64,000 nt of DNA from Macrostomum hystrix (lineage: Eukaryota; Platyhelminthes; Macrostomidae): positions 21,443,501 to 21,507,500 of the forward strand of contig CATNEN010000001.1 of assembly GCA_950097015.1 (NCBI GenBank). Reading direction: 5' to 3'. Position numbers and translations under genes: made by a program. Below, in pieces: positions 48,501 through 54,317 of the stretch; positions within the stretch are counted from its first letter, which is position 1; every line of letters starts with the position of its first letter. The notes below the pieces were generated by a model. The model was given only the letters and a program-made list of their open reading frames with translations. It did no database searches and was not told where the DNA came from.

Positions 48501-49821
48501 TTATGTCTGAGGGAGATTGTAGCCTAGTGGTAAGAGCTTCACACTTCTCACCTAGAGGTCGTGAGTTCGAGTCTCACAATTTGTATTCTTTGAGCAAGAC
48601 CCTAGTGCTTCGGAATTTTTTACGTAACTGTAAACAATAAATAATAATTATCCCTTGGTCCGCTTAGGCCAGATGTTCAGCCGACAGAACTACCGTAAGA
48701 CTGTTCAGTCCATGGACTGGGGGGCACCACACTCGCCCTGAATTGCATGTTATTCAGGGCGGGTTCCCACAGATGATGCTGGTGCCCATTTTACAGCTGA
48801 ACAATTAGGTGTCGTGCTTTTAAGTTGGGAATCGAACCCCGGACCTTTAGGTCATGATTCCGACGCTCTAACCACTAAGGCTAGGGGGGGTCGGTGGCAG
48901 AGCGGTTAACGCGTTTGCCTCTCGCACCAAGGTCCCTAAGCTCGATTCCACGGCGAGGCCACATTTCTTTGTGGCTCTCTATAAACAACTAGACTACAAT
49001 CCCATCCGTAAAATTCAGTAAACTGACTAAACAGCCCTTGGAAATTTCGCGGCATTACCACTGACTGTACAGTTATGTACAAAGGTGTAAGTTATTCATA
49101 TATTTCTAAACAAATGCATTAACTACAGTATCCAACCAGAAGCGCATGCTTGAAGAGCGGCTGCAGAAGTACGAGAGCTCCACCAAGCCCAACGTGAACT
49201 TCAAACTTCCGGAACTGCCAGCGCATAGCGGAGGTCCGATCTCTTCGCTGACTCTCAGCCTGATGGATGGCATTAAATGGAAGGTGAGAGATCTACTGAA
49301 TCTTTCTCGTTGTTAATGACCGGGGAATTTCCGTCATTTTGCTGACTTCGGATGGCTTTGAAAGTTGGTTCATCGTAAAAGGCAGAAAATGTTGATCCAT
49401 AGAGTGGACTTTCACGAAAATCGGTCATTCAGTTTGGGATCTATGGCGAAGTAGGCAGTGGATATTTAAGCGATATTATAGTGTCAAAATACATAGGGGA
49501 TTTGAGAAGTCTTCATGCCACCAAGACACACGCCACTATGGTACAACTGAACTCCATTCCATTTTTATTGCACAAGGAAAAATATTTGAACTTCTACTCT
49601 TTTTTCAGCATGCTGAGAAGGTAACTATTGACAGGCTTCATTCTTTCTTTCATTGCATTGCTCTGAAAACTTTTAATTCCGTCTTCCATTAGTTGTCCTA
49701 CAACTTCTTTACTTTACACTTTCTGTAGGAAATTATACTTGAAAGACGAAACAACGATACAGATATGGCCATTGCAGAGATCACAAAAATCAGATCAATA
49801 AAGTTTTGTTATGTACAATGA
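26912..49821 (+). CDS. RGS22: Regulator of G-protein signalling 22 (RGS22) orthologue, ~28 coding exons
   Basis: Phase-checked model: 26912-26924, 27000-27091, 27207-27385, 27487-27574, 27638-28105, 28200-28672, 28905-29319, 30059-30330, 30427-30534, 33007-33184, 34160-34237, 35219-35248, 37424-37486, 37868-39043, 39704-39795, 39991-40315, 40502-40519, 42164-42277, 43182-43427, 43715-43798, 44110-44187, 44579-44626, 45176-45367, 45451-45549, 45621-45858, 49129-49283, 49609-49620, 49729-49821; about 1808 aa. The N-terminus DDMFLDYFNAFLSLPAFPQV and IMAWAQGERLPLF match the diagnostic start of vertebrate RGS22. At least four RGS-type regions follow (about 330-440, 545-666, 1238-1350, 1550-1720). 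RGS22 binds G-alpha subunits and is testis/cilia-linked in mammals. It is longer than the human protein (about 1260 aa), largely from a 392-aa acidic exon. Weakest exons: 43715-43798, 44110-44187 and the 3' end. Confidence 0.85.
27638..28105 (+). CDS. RGS22: RGS22 exon 5, acidic low-complexity region
   Basis: 156 codons from acceptor GCAGTAG to CAG|GTAAAT. It carries a long Asp/Glu run (SSDEDEEDEDEEDDEEFDD), then a basic ARRRRRRPRD patch. Probably disordered linker between the N-terminal region and the first RGS box. Confidence 0.8.
28200..28672 (+). CDS. RGS22: RGS22 exon 6, first RGS box
   Basis: EFAMLPMSSDFDLQEAP, then an RGS domain: LPFDRLKELMLANRQGVQEF, FEFLRPTAGLQLVDFWLDCE, FYKDTALDRSD, and the late RTQYDVLRRLRSYWLPR helix. 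The FWLxCE core is the RGS signature. Donor CCGAG|GTGTGT, phase 2. Confidence 0.88.
28740..28860. repeat. Short degenerate minisatellite in RGS22 intron 6
   Basis: About seven degenerate copies of a 16-18 bp unit like TTCCCACAGATTCCGC fill much of the 232-bp intron. Confidence 0.6.
28905..30330 (+). CDS. RGS22: RGS22 exons 7-8, second RGS box
   Basis: Exon 7 (28905-29319) runs from YIIHKERELSGHTFSDLQQA to LRHRDPELLACLMFFQE. Exon 8 (30059-30330) continues VEEYSRRDERTSDRFLRLGH, AWNIFNRYLNV, and VVSRMGDTWLRFLKEDVKNF. The order FLxxR-LLAxLMFFQEVEEY, then IFNRYL, then WLRFL, follows the RGS fold. A SINE copy (29392-29745) occupies the intron between them. Confidence 0.88.
29392..29745 (+). mobile_element. 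tRNA-derived SINE, family 1, near full length
   Basis: A tRNA-like head with A box TGGCAGAGTGGGTCTAACGC, TGCCTCTCGCACCAAGGTCC and a B-box-like TTCGTCTCC. The body contains CGCGGAGAGAAGGCTTG, AAAGTCAGGGCAGATG, GCTCAGGAGTCAGTGAAATG and TGCCTCCTCGCTGGC, ending in an ATT-rich tail. The body matches the inverted copy at 33362-33655 over most of its length, and the head matches 48885-48970. Lies in RGS22 intron 7. Confidence 0.85.
30427..30534 (+). CDS. RGS22: RGS22 exon 9
   Basis: Acceptor CTGCCACCGCAG, donor GAGAG|GTATGT, phase 2 at both ends. Encodes SSVSHRDSDSPPRTSDEIQV and YIENGKIIVKRLQPE. Confidence 0.8.
30535..33006 (+). other. RGS22 intron 9
   Basis: 2.5-kb intron. It contains a fragment near 30690-30770 with GTGGGTATTCTAAATACCCC (relative of the MITE family at 36145 and 42388). 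An inverted pair CCCATAGACAT/ATGTCTATGG lies around 31290-31370. Near 31975-32140 a CAG-rich stretch is open in several frames but is not needed, since exons 9 and 10 join in phase without it. Confidence 0.6.
33007..33184 (+). CDS. RGS22: RGS22 exon 10, charged coiled-coil segment
   Basis: Acceptor CCACCTGGCAG, donor CGGAAG|GTGAGA. Encodes SQAQLQLQRRRSWDFLTDEE then KAERRRAAAERRRVTELERK, a strongly charged helical stretch. Confidence 0.8.
33362..33655 (-). mobile_element. tRNA-derived SINE, family 1, inverted copy
   Basis: On the minus strand: head GGGGTCAATCGCAGAGCGGT, a B-box-like GAGCTCGATTCC, then the same body as 29392-29745 and an ATTTATTATTGAG tail. About 20 bp between A box and GGTCCCTGAGC are deleted relative to the 29392 copy. 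Lies in RGS22 intron 10. Confidence 0.85.
34160..37486 (+). CDS. RGS22: RGS22 exons 11-13, including a 30-nt microexon
   Basis: Exon 11 (34160-34237) encodes ASGNQILLSDSGIADTAPVS. Exon 12 (35219-35248) is a 30-nt microexon encoding KNTLKPLDEE. Exon 13 (37424-37486) encodes TETQEETPETTFDSQKEATK. All are phase 0 with consensus acceptors and GTAAAA or GTATTA donors. Low-complexity linker; identification rests on splice sites and phase rather than homology. Confidence 0.65.
35890..36125 (+). mobile_element. SINE family 2, 5'-truncated
   Basis: Contains AGCAAGACACTTAACTCTGC, CAGCTGTTAAATGGGTACCA, CAGTCCATGGACTGAACAGC and a (ATT)n tail. The TAAATGGGTACCAGCA-type core and the CAGTCCATGGACTGAACAG block recur inverted at 48645-48893, where a tRNA head is also kept. 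Confidence 0.75.
36145..36378. mobile_element. Short MITE (234 bp), AACAGTAGA termini
   Basis: Ends AACAGTAGA and TCTACTGTT are perfect inverted repeats. Subterminal GACCACGTAGGTATTTCAAA (36155-36174) is inverted as ATTTGAAATACCCGCGTGGT (36320-36339). The interior TGGACTTTCACAAAAATCGG recurs at 49405. Related elements: 42388-42883 and a fragment near 30690. Confidence 0.6.
36425..37285. repeat. 23-bp minisatellite in RGS22 intron 12
   Basis: Units CCTGACCATCATTCCACTGA plus CAT, roughly 37 copies, with GGCAATCTGACC and GACGCTCATTCTACTGA variants. A multi-unit block around 36930-37100 recurs at 37080-37270, showing block amplification. Confidence 0.93.
37868..39043 (+). CDS. RGS22: RGS22 exon 14, 392-aa acidic/basic disordered insertion
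   Basis: Acceptor CCCCTGTTTACAG, phase 0 to donor TGTGCA|GTAAAA (39043). The frame starts LGSKQWTTSTATDDYLFRKE, then an Ala run (TTAAAAAAAA), a long Glu/Asp block (EMEDDDEEEEEEESEDDSDE) and a basic end (TKRRRKRRAQRR). No folded domain recognised. Two RVxF-like motifs, RKSVQF and RVRF, are candidate PP1 docking sites (inference). Vertebrate RGS22 has nothing comparable that I know of. Reading past the donor meets a stop 18 nt later. Confidence 0.75.
39704..40315 (+). CDS. RGS22: RGS22 exons 15-16, third RGS-type region
   Basis: Exon 15 (39704-39795) encodes DYEGRASSKKIEEEEEAEK and ends TKNRA. Exon 16 (39991-40315) encodes VMALFKKYASDKEGKDGVNA, LYQETLEFLDLP, NALYLYKTYLEKGSKRRVEV and LHAKLNLLFANFWQ. 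The alpha-helical order resembles an RGS domain missing its most conserved loop residues. Confidence 0.82.
39896..39976 (-). mobile_element. Degenerate tRNA-like SINE head, antisense
   Basis: On the minus strand GTGGCGCAGCGGTCTAGCGC (A box) and GGGGTTCGAATCG (B box) are about 50 bp apart. The acceptor-stem ends do not pair, so it is not a functional tRNA. It ends about 14 nt before the acceptor of RGS22 exon 16. Confidence 0.55.
40502..40519 (+). CDS. RGS22: RGS22 18-nt microexon (exon 17)
   Basis: TTATGATTTCAG|GTCGTGTCTAAAAAAGGA|GTAAGTGAG encodes VVSKKG in phase 0 between exons 16 and 18. Both splice sites are strong, but so short an exon needs transcript proof. Confidence 0.5.
40662..41540. 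mobile_element. hAT-like MITE with 8-bp TSD and minisatellite interior
   Basis: Terminal inverted repeats CAGGGGTAGGCAAACT (40662-40677) and AGTTTGCCGACCCCTG (41525-41540), with nearby GCGGGCC/GGCCCGC blocks. Flanked by a perfect 8-bp duplication GCTTAAAT (40654-40661 and 41541-41548), diagnostic for hAT transposition. The interior (about 40741-41450) is a 16-bp satellite, so the element is non-autonomous. In RGS22 intron 17, not disrupting exons. Confidence 0.92.
40741..41450. repeat. 16-bp minisatellite inside the hAT-like MITE
   Basis: Units AGACACGGGAGAGATT or GAGACACGGGAGAGAT, about 44 copies. The latter is the exact reverse complement of the unit in Hv1 intron 1 (57838-58695). Confidence 0.95.
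41866..42030. repeat. 21-bp minisatellite in RGS22 intron 17
   Basis: About eight units of TATATCATGGATTTGAAGGG plus C, with GATTCGAAGG variants. Open on the plus strand but not joined to exon 18. Confidence 0.9.
42164..44626 (+). CDS. RGS22: RGS22 exons 18-22, linker region
   Basis: Exon 18 (42164-42277; an alternative acceptor removes FQ) encodes SEEMGIDMTALKNMSEKELR. Exon 19 (43182-43427) encodes SDPPGVSLRSDIDKHQRSRR, a seven-Gly run and VYDLTDLSKYITHPISNLLR. Exon 20 (43715-43798, weak AAAAG acceptor) encodes STVRLSRSLAALTGAGRV. Exon 21 (44110-44187, weak donor AAG|GTCTCA) encodes ETSNHASHSNHQLDASNASS. Exon 22 (44579-44626) encodes RDTTAKGIKASKKYTK. All phase 0. Exons 18, 19 and 22 are well supported by splice consensus; 20 and 21 are tentative. 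Confidence 0.6.
42388..42883. mobile_element. MITE with AACAGT..ACTACC termini
   Basis: Left AACAGTAGGACTACCACG is inverted at the right as GGTAGTTTTAACTGTT. Inside, CCACGGGGGTAATTTC (left) and CACGGGGGAAATACCC (right) are near-palindromic partners. Related to the 36145-36378 element by termini and the GGTATTT/AAATACC theme. In RGS22 intron 18. Confidence 0.5.
45176..45858 (+). CDS. RGS22: RGS22 exons 23-25, last RGS-type region
   Basis: Exon 23 (45176-45367) encodes KVEFLVALEKNLSGPLSLQM, LYFYRYLMQYAVQDKVPHLD and FFYVEAQKYK. Exon 24 (45451-45549) encodes EFAQGGCDEEFLKRKIHVIS and SIFLESVFPPPLQ. Exon 25 (45621-45858) encodes VNALLSMAKLPPRTAQITIS, FDEAQFAVFKEMLPYWAGFM. The order FYVEAQKYK, then FL..VFPPPLQ, then DEAQ..V..EMLPYWAGF matches the C-terminal RGS domain of RGS22. 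Donor CCAG|GTGAGA, phase 1. Confidence 0.9.
45893..47815. repeat. 18-bp minisatellite (~107 copies) with higher-order repeats
   Basis: Unit TCTATTTCTCCCACTCTG, with CCTATCTG, ACAATCTG and CCAATCTG variants. A characteristic variant string starts near 46238 and recurs near 46598 and 47066, offsets of 20 and 26 units, showing amplification of large blocks. The unit is six codons and stop-free in several frames. Exon 25 therefore reads into it as one 761-codon ORF. It lies in RGS22 intron 25. Confidence 0.97.
48518..48650 (+). mobile_element. Short tRNA-derived SINE
   Basis: TAGCCTAGTGGTAAGAGC (A box) and GTGAGTTCGAGTCTCAC (T-arm with B box) followed by TCTTTGAGCAAGACCC and an AATAATAATT tail. 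Acceptor-stem ends do not pair, so it is a SINE head and not a tRNA gene. Confidence 0.7.
48645..48893 (-). mobile_element. SINE family 2 with intact tRNA-like head, inverted
   Basis: Minus strand: AGTGGTTAGAGCGTCGGAAT, GGGGTTCGATTCCC, CAGCTGTAAAATGGGCACCA, CAGTCCATGGACTGAACAGT and an ATAATTATTATTTATTG tail. It meets the tail of the previous SINE, forming a tail-to-tail pair. Confidence 0.8.
48885..49000 (+). mobile_element. SINE family 1 head, 3'-truncated
   Basis: GGTGGCAGAGCGGTTAACGC, TTGCCTCTCGCACCAAGGTC and AGCTCGATTCCACGGCGAGG, matching the head at 29392, then unrelated sequence. Confidence 0.75.
49129..49283 (+). CDS. RGS22: RGS22 exon 26
   Basis: Acceptor ATTAACTACAG, phase 1 entry giving VSNQKRMLEERLQKYESSTK then SSLTLSLMDGIKWK, donor AAG|GTGAGA. 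A nearer AG would introduce a stop, which fixes the acceptor. Confidence 0.85.
49609..49620 (+). CDS. RGS22: RGS22 12-nt microexon
   Basis: CTACTCTTTTTTCAG|CATGCTGAGAAG|GTAACT encodes HAEK in phase 0. The polypyrimidine tract is excellent. Confidence 0.5.
49729..49821 (+). CDS. RGS22: RGS22 candidate terminal exon (short form)
   Basis: Acceptor CACTTTCTGTAG, phase 0: EIILERRNNDTDMAIAEITK then IRSIKFCYVQ and TGA at 49819-49821. AATAAA (49797) lies inside the exon, and ATTAAA with a T-rich tract follows the stop at once, so the transcript could end here with almost no 3' UTR. Confidence 0.55.
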   Translation, partial: EIILERRNNDTDMAIAEITKIRSIKFCYVQ

Positions 49822-49827
49822 TATTAA
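49822..49827 (+). terminator. Candidate RGS22 poly(A) signal ATTAAA
   Basis: ATTAAA begins about two bases after the TGA of the short terminal exon and is followed by GTTCTTGTTTTTTATG, a downstream-element-like T/G tract. Confidence 0.35.
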
Positions 49828-50339
49828 AGTTCTTGTTTTTTATGACTTTAATTCATGTACCACACAATCTGATAACTACTCGGATAAACACATATAACTA
49901 GCTAAATAAGATATATTGCATCAATTATGTATTATCTGTCCGATTTACAGAAAGCACCATGATCATTGGAATTGTGGTTACTACTCAAACTCATATTTTC
50001 CCATTTGCCGAACGACAGTAAGTCGAGTACGTCAGTATGAAATCACAGCTTTTTTTAGAATATCCTATAACAGAAACTAAAAAATGACATGACTATTCCA
50101 CATATGTGTTAAAAGTGTTAAAATACTAATAGTGTACTTAGCGTTTTTATCGGCTTGAATAGTTCGAGTAAAATCTACTAACAAAACGAATTCAGAATAT
50201 TGGATAAAAACTGCTTCAGGTTAGGACTAATTCAATTAAAAGTACATAATTATTCGATATGAAGCTCAACAAACTATTATAATTTTTCATGGAGCTTATT
50301 ATGAATTATAACCATTAGATTTTTTGCTTTTTTGTCTAG

Positions 50340-50345
50340 AATGAG
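50340..50345 (+). CDS. RGS22: Possible 6-nt microexon
   Basis: TTTTTTGTCTAG|AATGAG|GTAAGTTTC: strong acceptor and donor enclosing only AATGAG (Asn-Glu), phase 0. It would link HAEK to the downstream terminal exon. Chance juxtaposition cannot be excluded. Confidence 0.3.
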
Positions 50346-51783
50346 GTAAGTTTCTTATACTATTGCAAAACAACTTATTTTATCAAGTGAATTTATTTTT
50401 TTAGTTTTTTTCATCTATCATTTCTTTTGAATATGACCATAAACCGTTTATTTAAGTCTAGATCGTTGCAACGCTGCGCGAACATAGTAACCTTTTTTAA
50501 ATTGCCGAGGAAAAATCGTTACAGTGCAGTTAAACAAAAGCAATATCCGGATTTTCCTATTAAGGAATACGCGGCTCGAGATTGGATGCAGGCTGGGGAG
50601 GAGCAAGCTGTTGCTGAGCCTCGCAGCCAAACACAGACGAAACTGCAGCCAACGGGAACCCAGTAAATACTGGCCCTGTTAATTCGAATGAATATTCATA
50701 TTTTGTACATTCTGCTTAGCTTATTTGACATTAAGCTAAAAGTAAATTTGGCAGCTATAGTTAGCAACGCTTGTGTAATTTATATTCTTGATAGTCAATT
50801 CGTTGTAAAAAATGTCGGACAAGTAATTATAAAAAAATAGCGCTATTGGTGTTTGGGTAAATCAATAATTGCATCGCACATTGTTGCAAGTATAATCTCG
50901 ACCAAGGTGAAGGTTTAATCGTCATTTTTCTGTTTGTCTTACAAGAAGTTTTGCTTAACTCGTTGTATACTTCGTTTTAACGGTGGAGGGTCATGCTTTT
51001 ATAGACGTTCAGCGAACTTAATATTCATTTTGTAAGTTCTGCTGCGAAGCACTCTTTGCGTTCTACTTTAAGTATTAATTATAAGTGTGTAAATATTGTG
51101 CCGCTTTGAAAAACGGTTCCTAACATAAAACAGCGTATGGTCCTTGTGATTTTGTTTAATGAAACAGGATGATGATGACAGGAGAGGACGCAGGTTTGTA
51201 ATTCTGATTAACAGCTGTCAATAATTGCTCAATATGGTCCTGAAGTTAAAATTGCTCTCGTGTTGTGTTTTGTAGCAGCTTAATTCTCACCAATTCACAG
51301 CGTCTGTGGGGGGATTTACGACCTATATGCAACAATCACGTTTTACGCTAGAACCTAGAAATTCAGTAAATTACGAGCTCGTATTATCAAGCTTTGAAAT
51401 CGGGTTTCTCAATGTACAATACAAAACTTCAGAATTATACTAATACAATATTTTCTTACCAGAGAATGTCATTCTTATTGATAATTTGGTGTGCAATTAA
51501 TCGCTTTCCCCAAATCTAAATAACAAGAGTTACTGATAGTAAAACTATAACTCAAATTAACCAGTTTTTTTATTATTTAAAATTTCAATAATAAAACCGA
51601 TTAAATTCCGTTCGAGACTATAGGCAAAAGCGAAAACGAATTCACGATAATAATAACTTTGGCGCTAATTTGATTCATTAAAAGTTAACTAATAACATAT
51701 TTTTTACAAATTGAACCATTGAACATACAAAAATGGCCTATAATTCTTGTTATTATGCATTCTTAAACTCCAACAATTTTTAG

Positions 51784-51924
51784 GAACGATTTGAAGACGA
51801 CGATGATCAAGCAGCAGAACTAGGCGATGATCAGCTGCAGCAACAGCAGCAACGAAAGGTGACAGCCAGTAAGAGGGCAGCCGTTCTTATCCGACAGGGC
51901 ACGAAGGAGACTGTTGCCGACTGA
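51784..51924 (+). CDS. RGS22: RGS22 candidate alternative terminal exon (long form)
   Basis: Acceptor CAACAATTTTTAG, phase 0: ERFEDDDDQAAELGDDQLQQ, a short polyQ, KVTASKRAAVLIRQGTKET and TGA (51922-51924). In phase with 49620 or 50345. Composition is exon-like compared with the flanks. Confidence 0.5.
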   Translation, partial: ERFEDDDDQAAELGDDQLQQQQQRKVTASKRAAVLIRQGTKETVAD

Positions 51925-53985
51925 TGTACTTTTAGTGTAAACTTGTCTCATGTACCATGTACCCCCACCTTTTTTTTAAATGATCGTCATAAACTTTAAA
52001 ACGTACATTTTATCGACAACGACAAAGATACGTTTTATGTATTAGCGCTAATCTGATTTTTTACGAGTTCTTTGATTTTGATTTGACGTTTTGTTTCTTT
52101 TGTCTAATTTTAAAATAATTTTATCATTATTAGCGGATTTCTGTAGTTTATTTCTCTCCGAGCAACAAATTTCCTTGTTGTCATTTCTAAAAAATATTTC
52201 TCTATCTGAATACTTTATTATAACTTGAAGCGAGTCTCTGAAAAAAGTAGCAGACGAAAATATTCATTCTTTGCGCCTGCTAAATTTCTCTACATTGTTA
52301 GAATGAAATCACTATAGCTTTTTTGCAGGTGTTTAAGATAACTACTTTTTGCACACAGCCGTATATAAGTAGTATGCTGAGGATGCTTTCATTTTTGGCG
52401 CGTCGCCCAACGCTCTTTGTACACACATTAAAAGTCGAATTTATTCACACAACTTTTTTCTGCGTATAATTTCTGCGTAATCGATAAAGTCGATTCTATT
52501 TTGATAAATCATATTTCAGATTTTAATTAAAATTGCCGATGAACTTTACTTTTTGTGATAGTAATGAATAGTTGTGCTGTGATAATGCGACTTCGCAAAA
52601 ATCACATTAATATATATTGGTATCAATTATACGAAATAAAAAATCTAACGACTTCAAGACACATCTTTTAGTTTCCATGTTAAGATCAACATATCGCAAT
52701 AGTTAAATCTTCATAATTTGGCACATAGTTTTGGCAGCAAATGCTGCGTTTCCATTATAGAAGACACGAATTCTTAGCAGATAAATGACTTCGTATCATA
52801 TTATGTATTTTTATAGATATTATGGTAACGTGTTTGTGACTGAGTTATTAAAAAAATAGCATTTATTTTCTTACAATACACAGACTGGCTTTGGAGTGTT
52901 TGAACTTTCTGTTTTTATTAAAATTATAAACGTTTTTGGTTATTTTATTTATAACGATATTTTATCACTTATGGTTTGTTAAAATAAAATAAAGCGCGCA
53001 TTTTCTTGGAACTTGGAATTCTTAGAACAACAGTATTTTTCCTATAATACATTAACAAAGCAGAGCCAGAGTAGATTTGTTATTGAGCGTTTTATTATAG
53101 AAACATCATATTTTACCAGTAGCTTATTGTTGTTAAACGGCCTTGTCCAATCTGTACTGCAGGTCAGCCCTTGTGGGGGCTCTACTGCTGTATATATTTT
53201 CTTGTATTAAAACATTTCTATTATAATATAAATATAAAAGTAAAAATGGAAATTTATATAAATTAATTAATAAGTTCATATAGAAATTAAGGCAGTGCTT
53301 ACGGCGTAACGAAAGGTTCTTTATTTCGTGAAATCTTTTACATTGACAAACATTTGGGCTTCTTGAATGTCTAATCCTCAGGCTATCTTGCTTCTTGCTA
53401 TAAAATAGTTTCATGTTTAGAATTTAGTGGTTGATACTTGGCACAGGCGAGCAGTCTGTTAGGCAAATCATTGATTTGTATTGTCAAGATATATAACAAT
53501 AGATATGTTGAGGTAACAAATTAAAAAAAATAGTTTTTATGGAATTTTAATTATAAGTAATTTTGCATTTTGGCAAGAATTTGGCATAAGTTATCACTTG
53601 AAAAGTTAGACATAATTTGGCAAACAAGGTATTTAGGTGATAAACTATATCAATTAGTGTATTAGCATTGTTGATAGAAGGGAGCACAATAAAAGCATAT
53701 GCAAAAGTTAGGGTTGACAAGATAATTTTTGGCTGGCTGGCATATATTTTAAATATTACTAGATTTTCTTCTGATATACAAAGTACATTGCAATGTGACT
53801 GCTTATTTTAATATACTATAGGTATACTAATTGTACTGATAGATCAAAATTTGAGTCAGATTAGGCATTCCATAGATTTTGATATTAGAAAATTCTTTAA
53901 TCAGCAATCAGACAATATTTTACTATGATCTAGCAATATCTATCTAGCTTAATCAAATTAATACATTGTCACTGTGTTCCTAACT
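51925..53985. other. AT-rich intergenic region
   Basis: About 2 kb with no supported coding sequence or recognisable repeat, between RGS22 and MRPL1. Confidence 0.6.
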
Positions 53986-53989
53986 TAAT

Positions 53990-54230
53990 TCCTAGATCCC
54001 AACTCTTTCTGGATCCTAAGTCCTAACCTGACTCCTAGATCTTAACTCAATTTCAAAATCCCAACTCTAATCTTGTATCTCAAATCTACTTCTACGTGTG
54101 CCAGCTTAATTTATAAATCTCATCCCATCTCAACTAAACTTCTCAGACACCACAGCTCAATCCCTAGATCCTAATTCAATTGACAATTAGTTTTCTGAAA
54201 TCCCTGTTTCTTGGCTTATCCTCAGATCCA
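53990..54230. repeat. Highly degenerate CCTAGATCCTAA-type minisatellite
   Basis: Irregular repeats of CTAGATCC(T/C)AACTCAAT-like units just upstream of MRPL1, resembling the homogeneous 31-bp array at 56150-57210. Probably an old array of the same family. Confidence 0.5.
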
Positions 54231-54317
54231 GACTGTGGAAAGATATTTGAATAGAGATCAGGTACACAATTCTCAGCGCCCATCTATTTTCCAGCCCTAT
54301 CCTAATCATTGGCTGCC

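Noticed and set aside
48518-48600. Functional tRNA gene
   Set aside because: A and B boxes are present but acceptor-stem ends do not pair and an SINE-like tail follows.
50427-50666. 79-aa ORF ending QTQTKLQPTGTQ
   Set aside because: Exon-like composition but no acceptor gives the right phase from upstream RGS22 exons.
51170-51195. Exon GATGATGATGACAGGAGAGGACGCAG between acceptor and donor
   Set aside because: Phase 2 exit would put a stop early in the next exon, so it does not fit the long form; kept only as a remote alternative 3' end.
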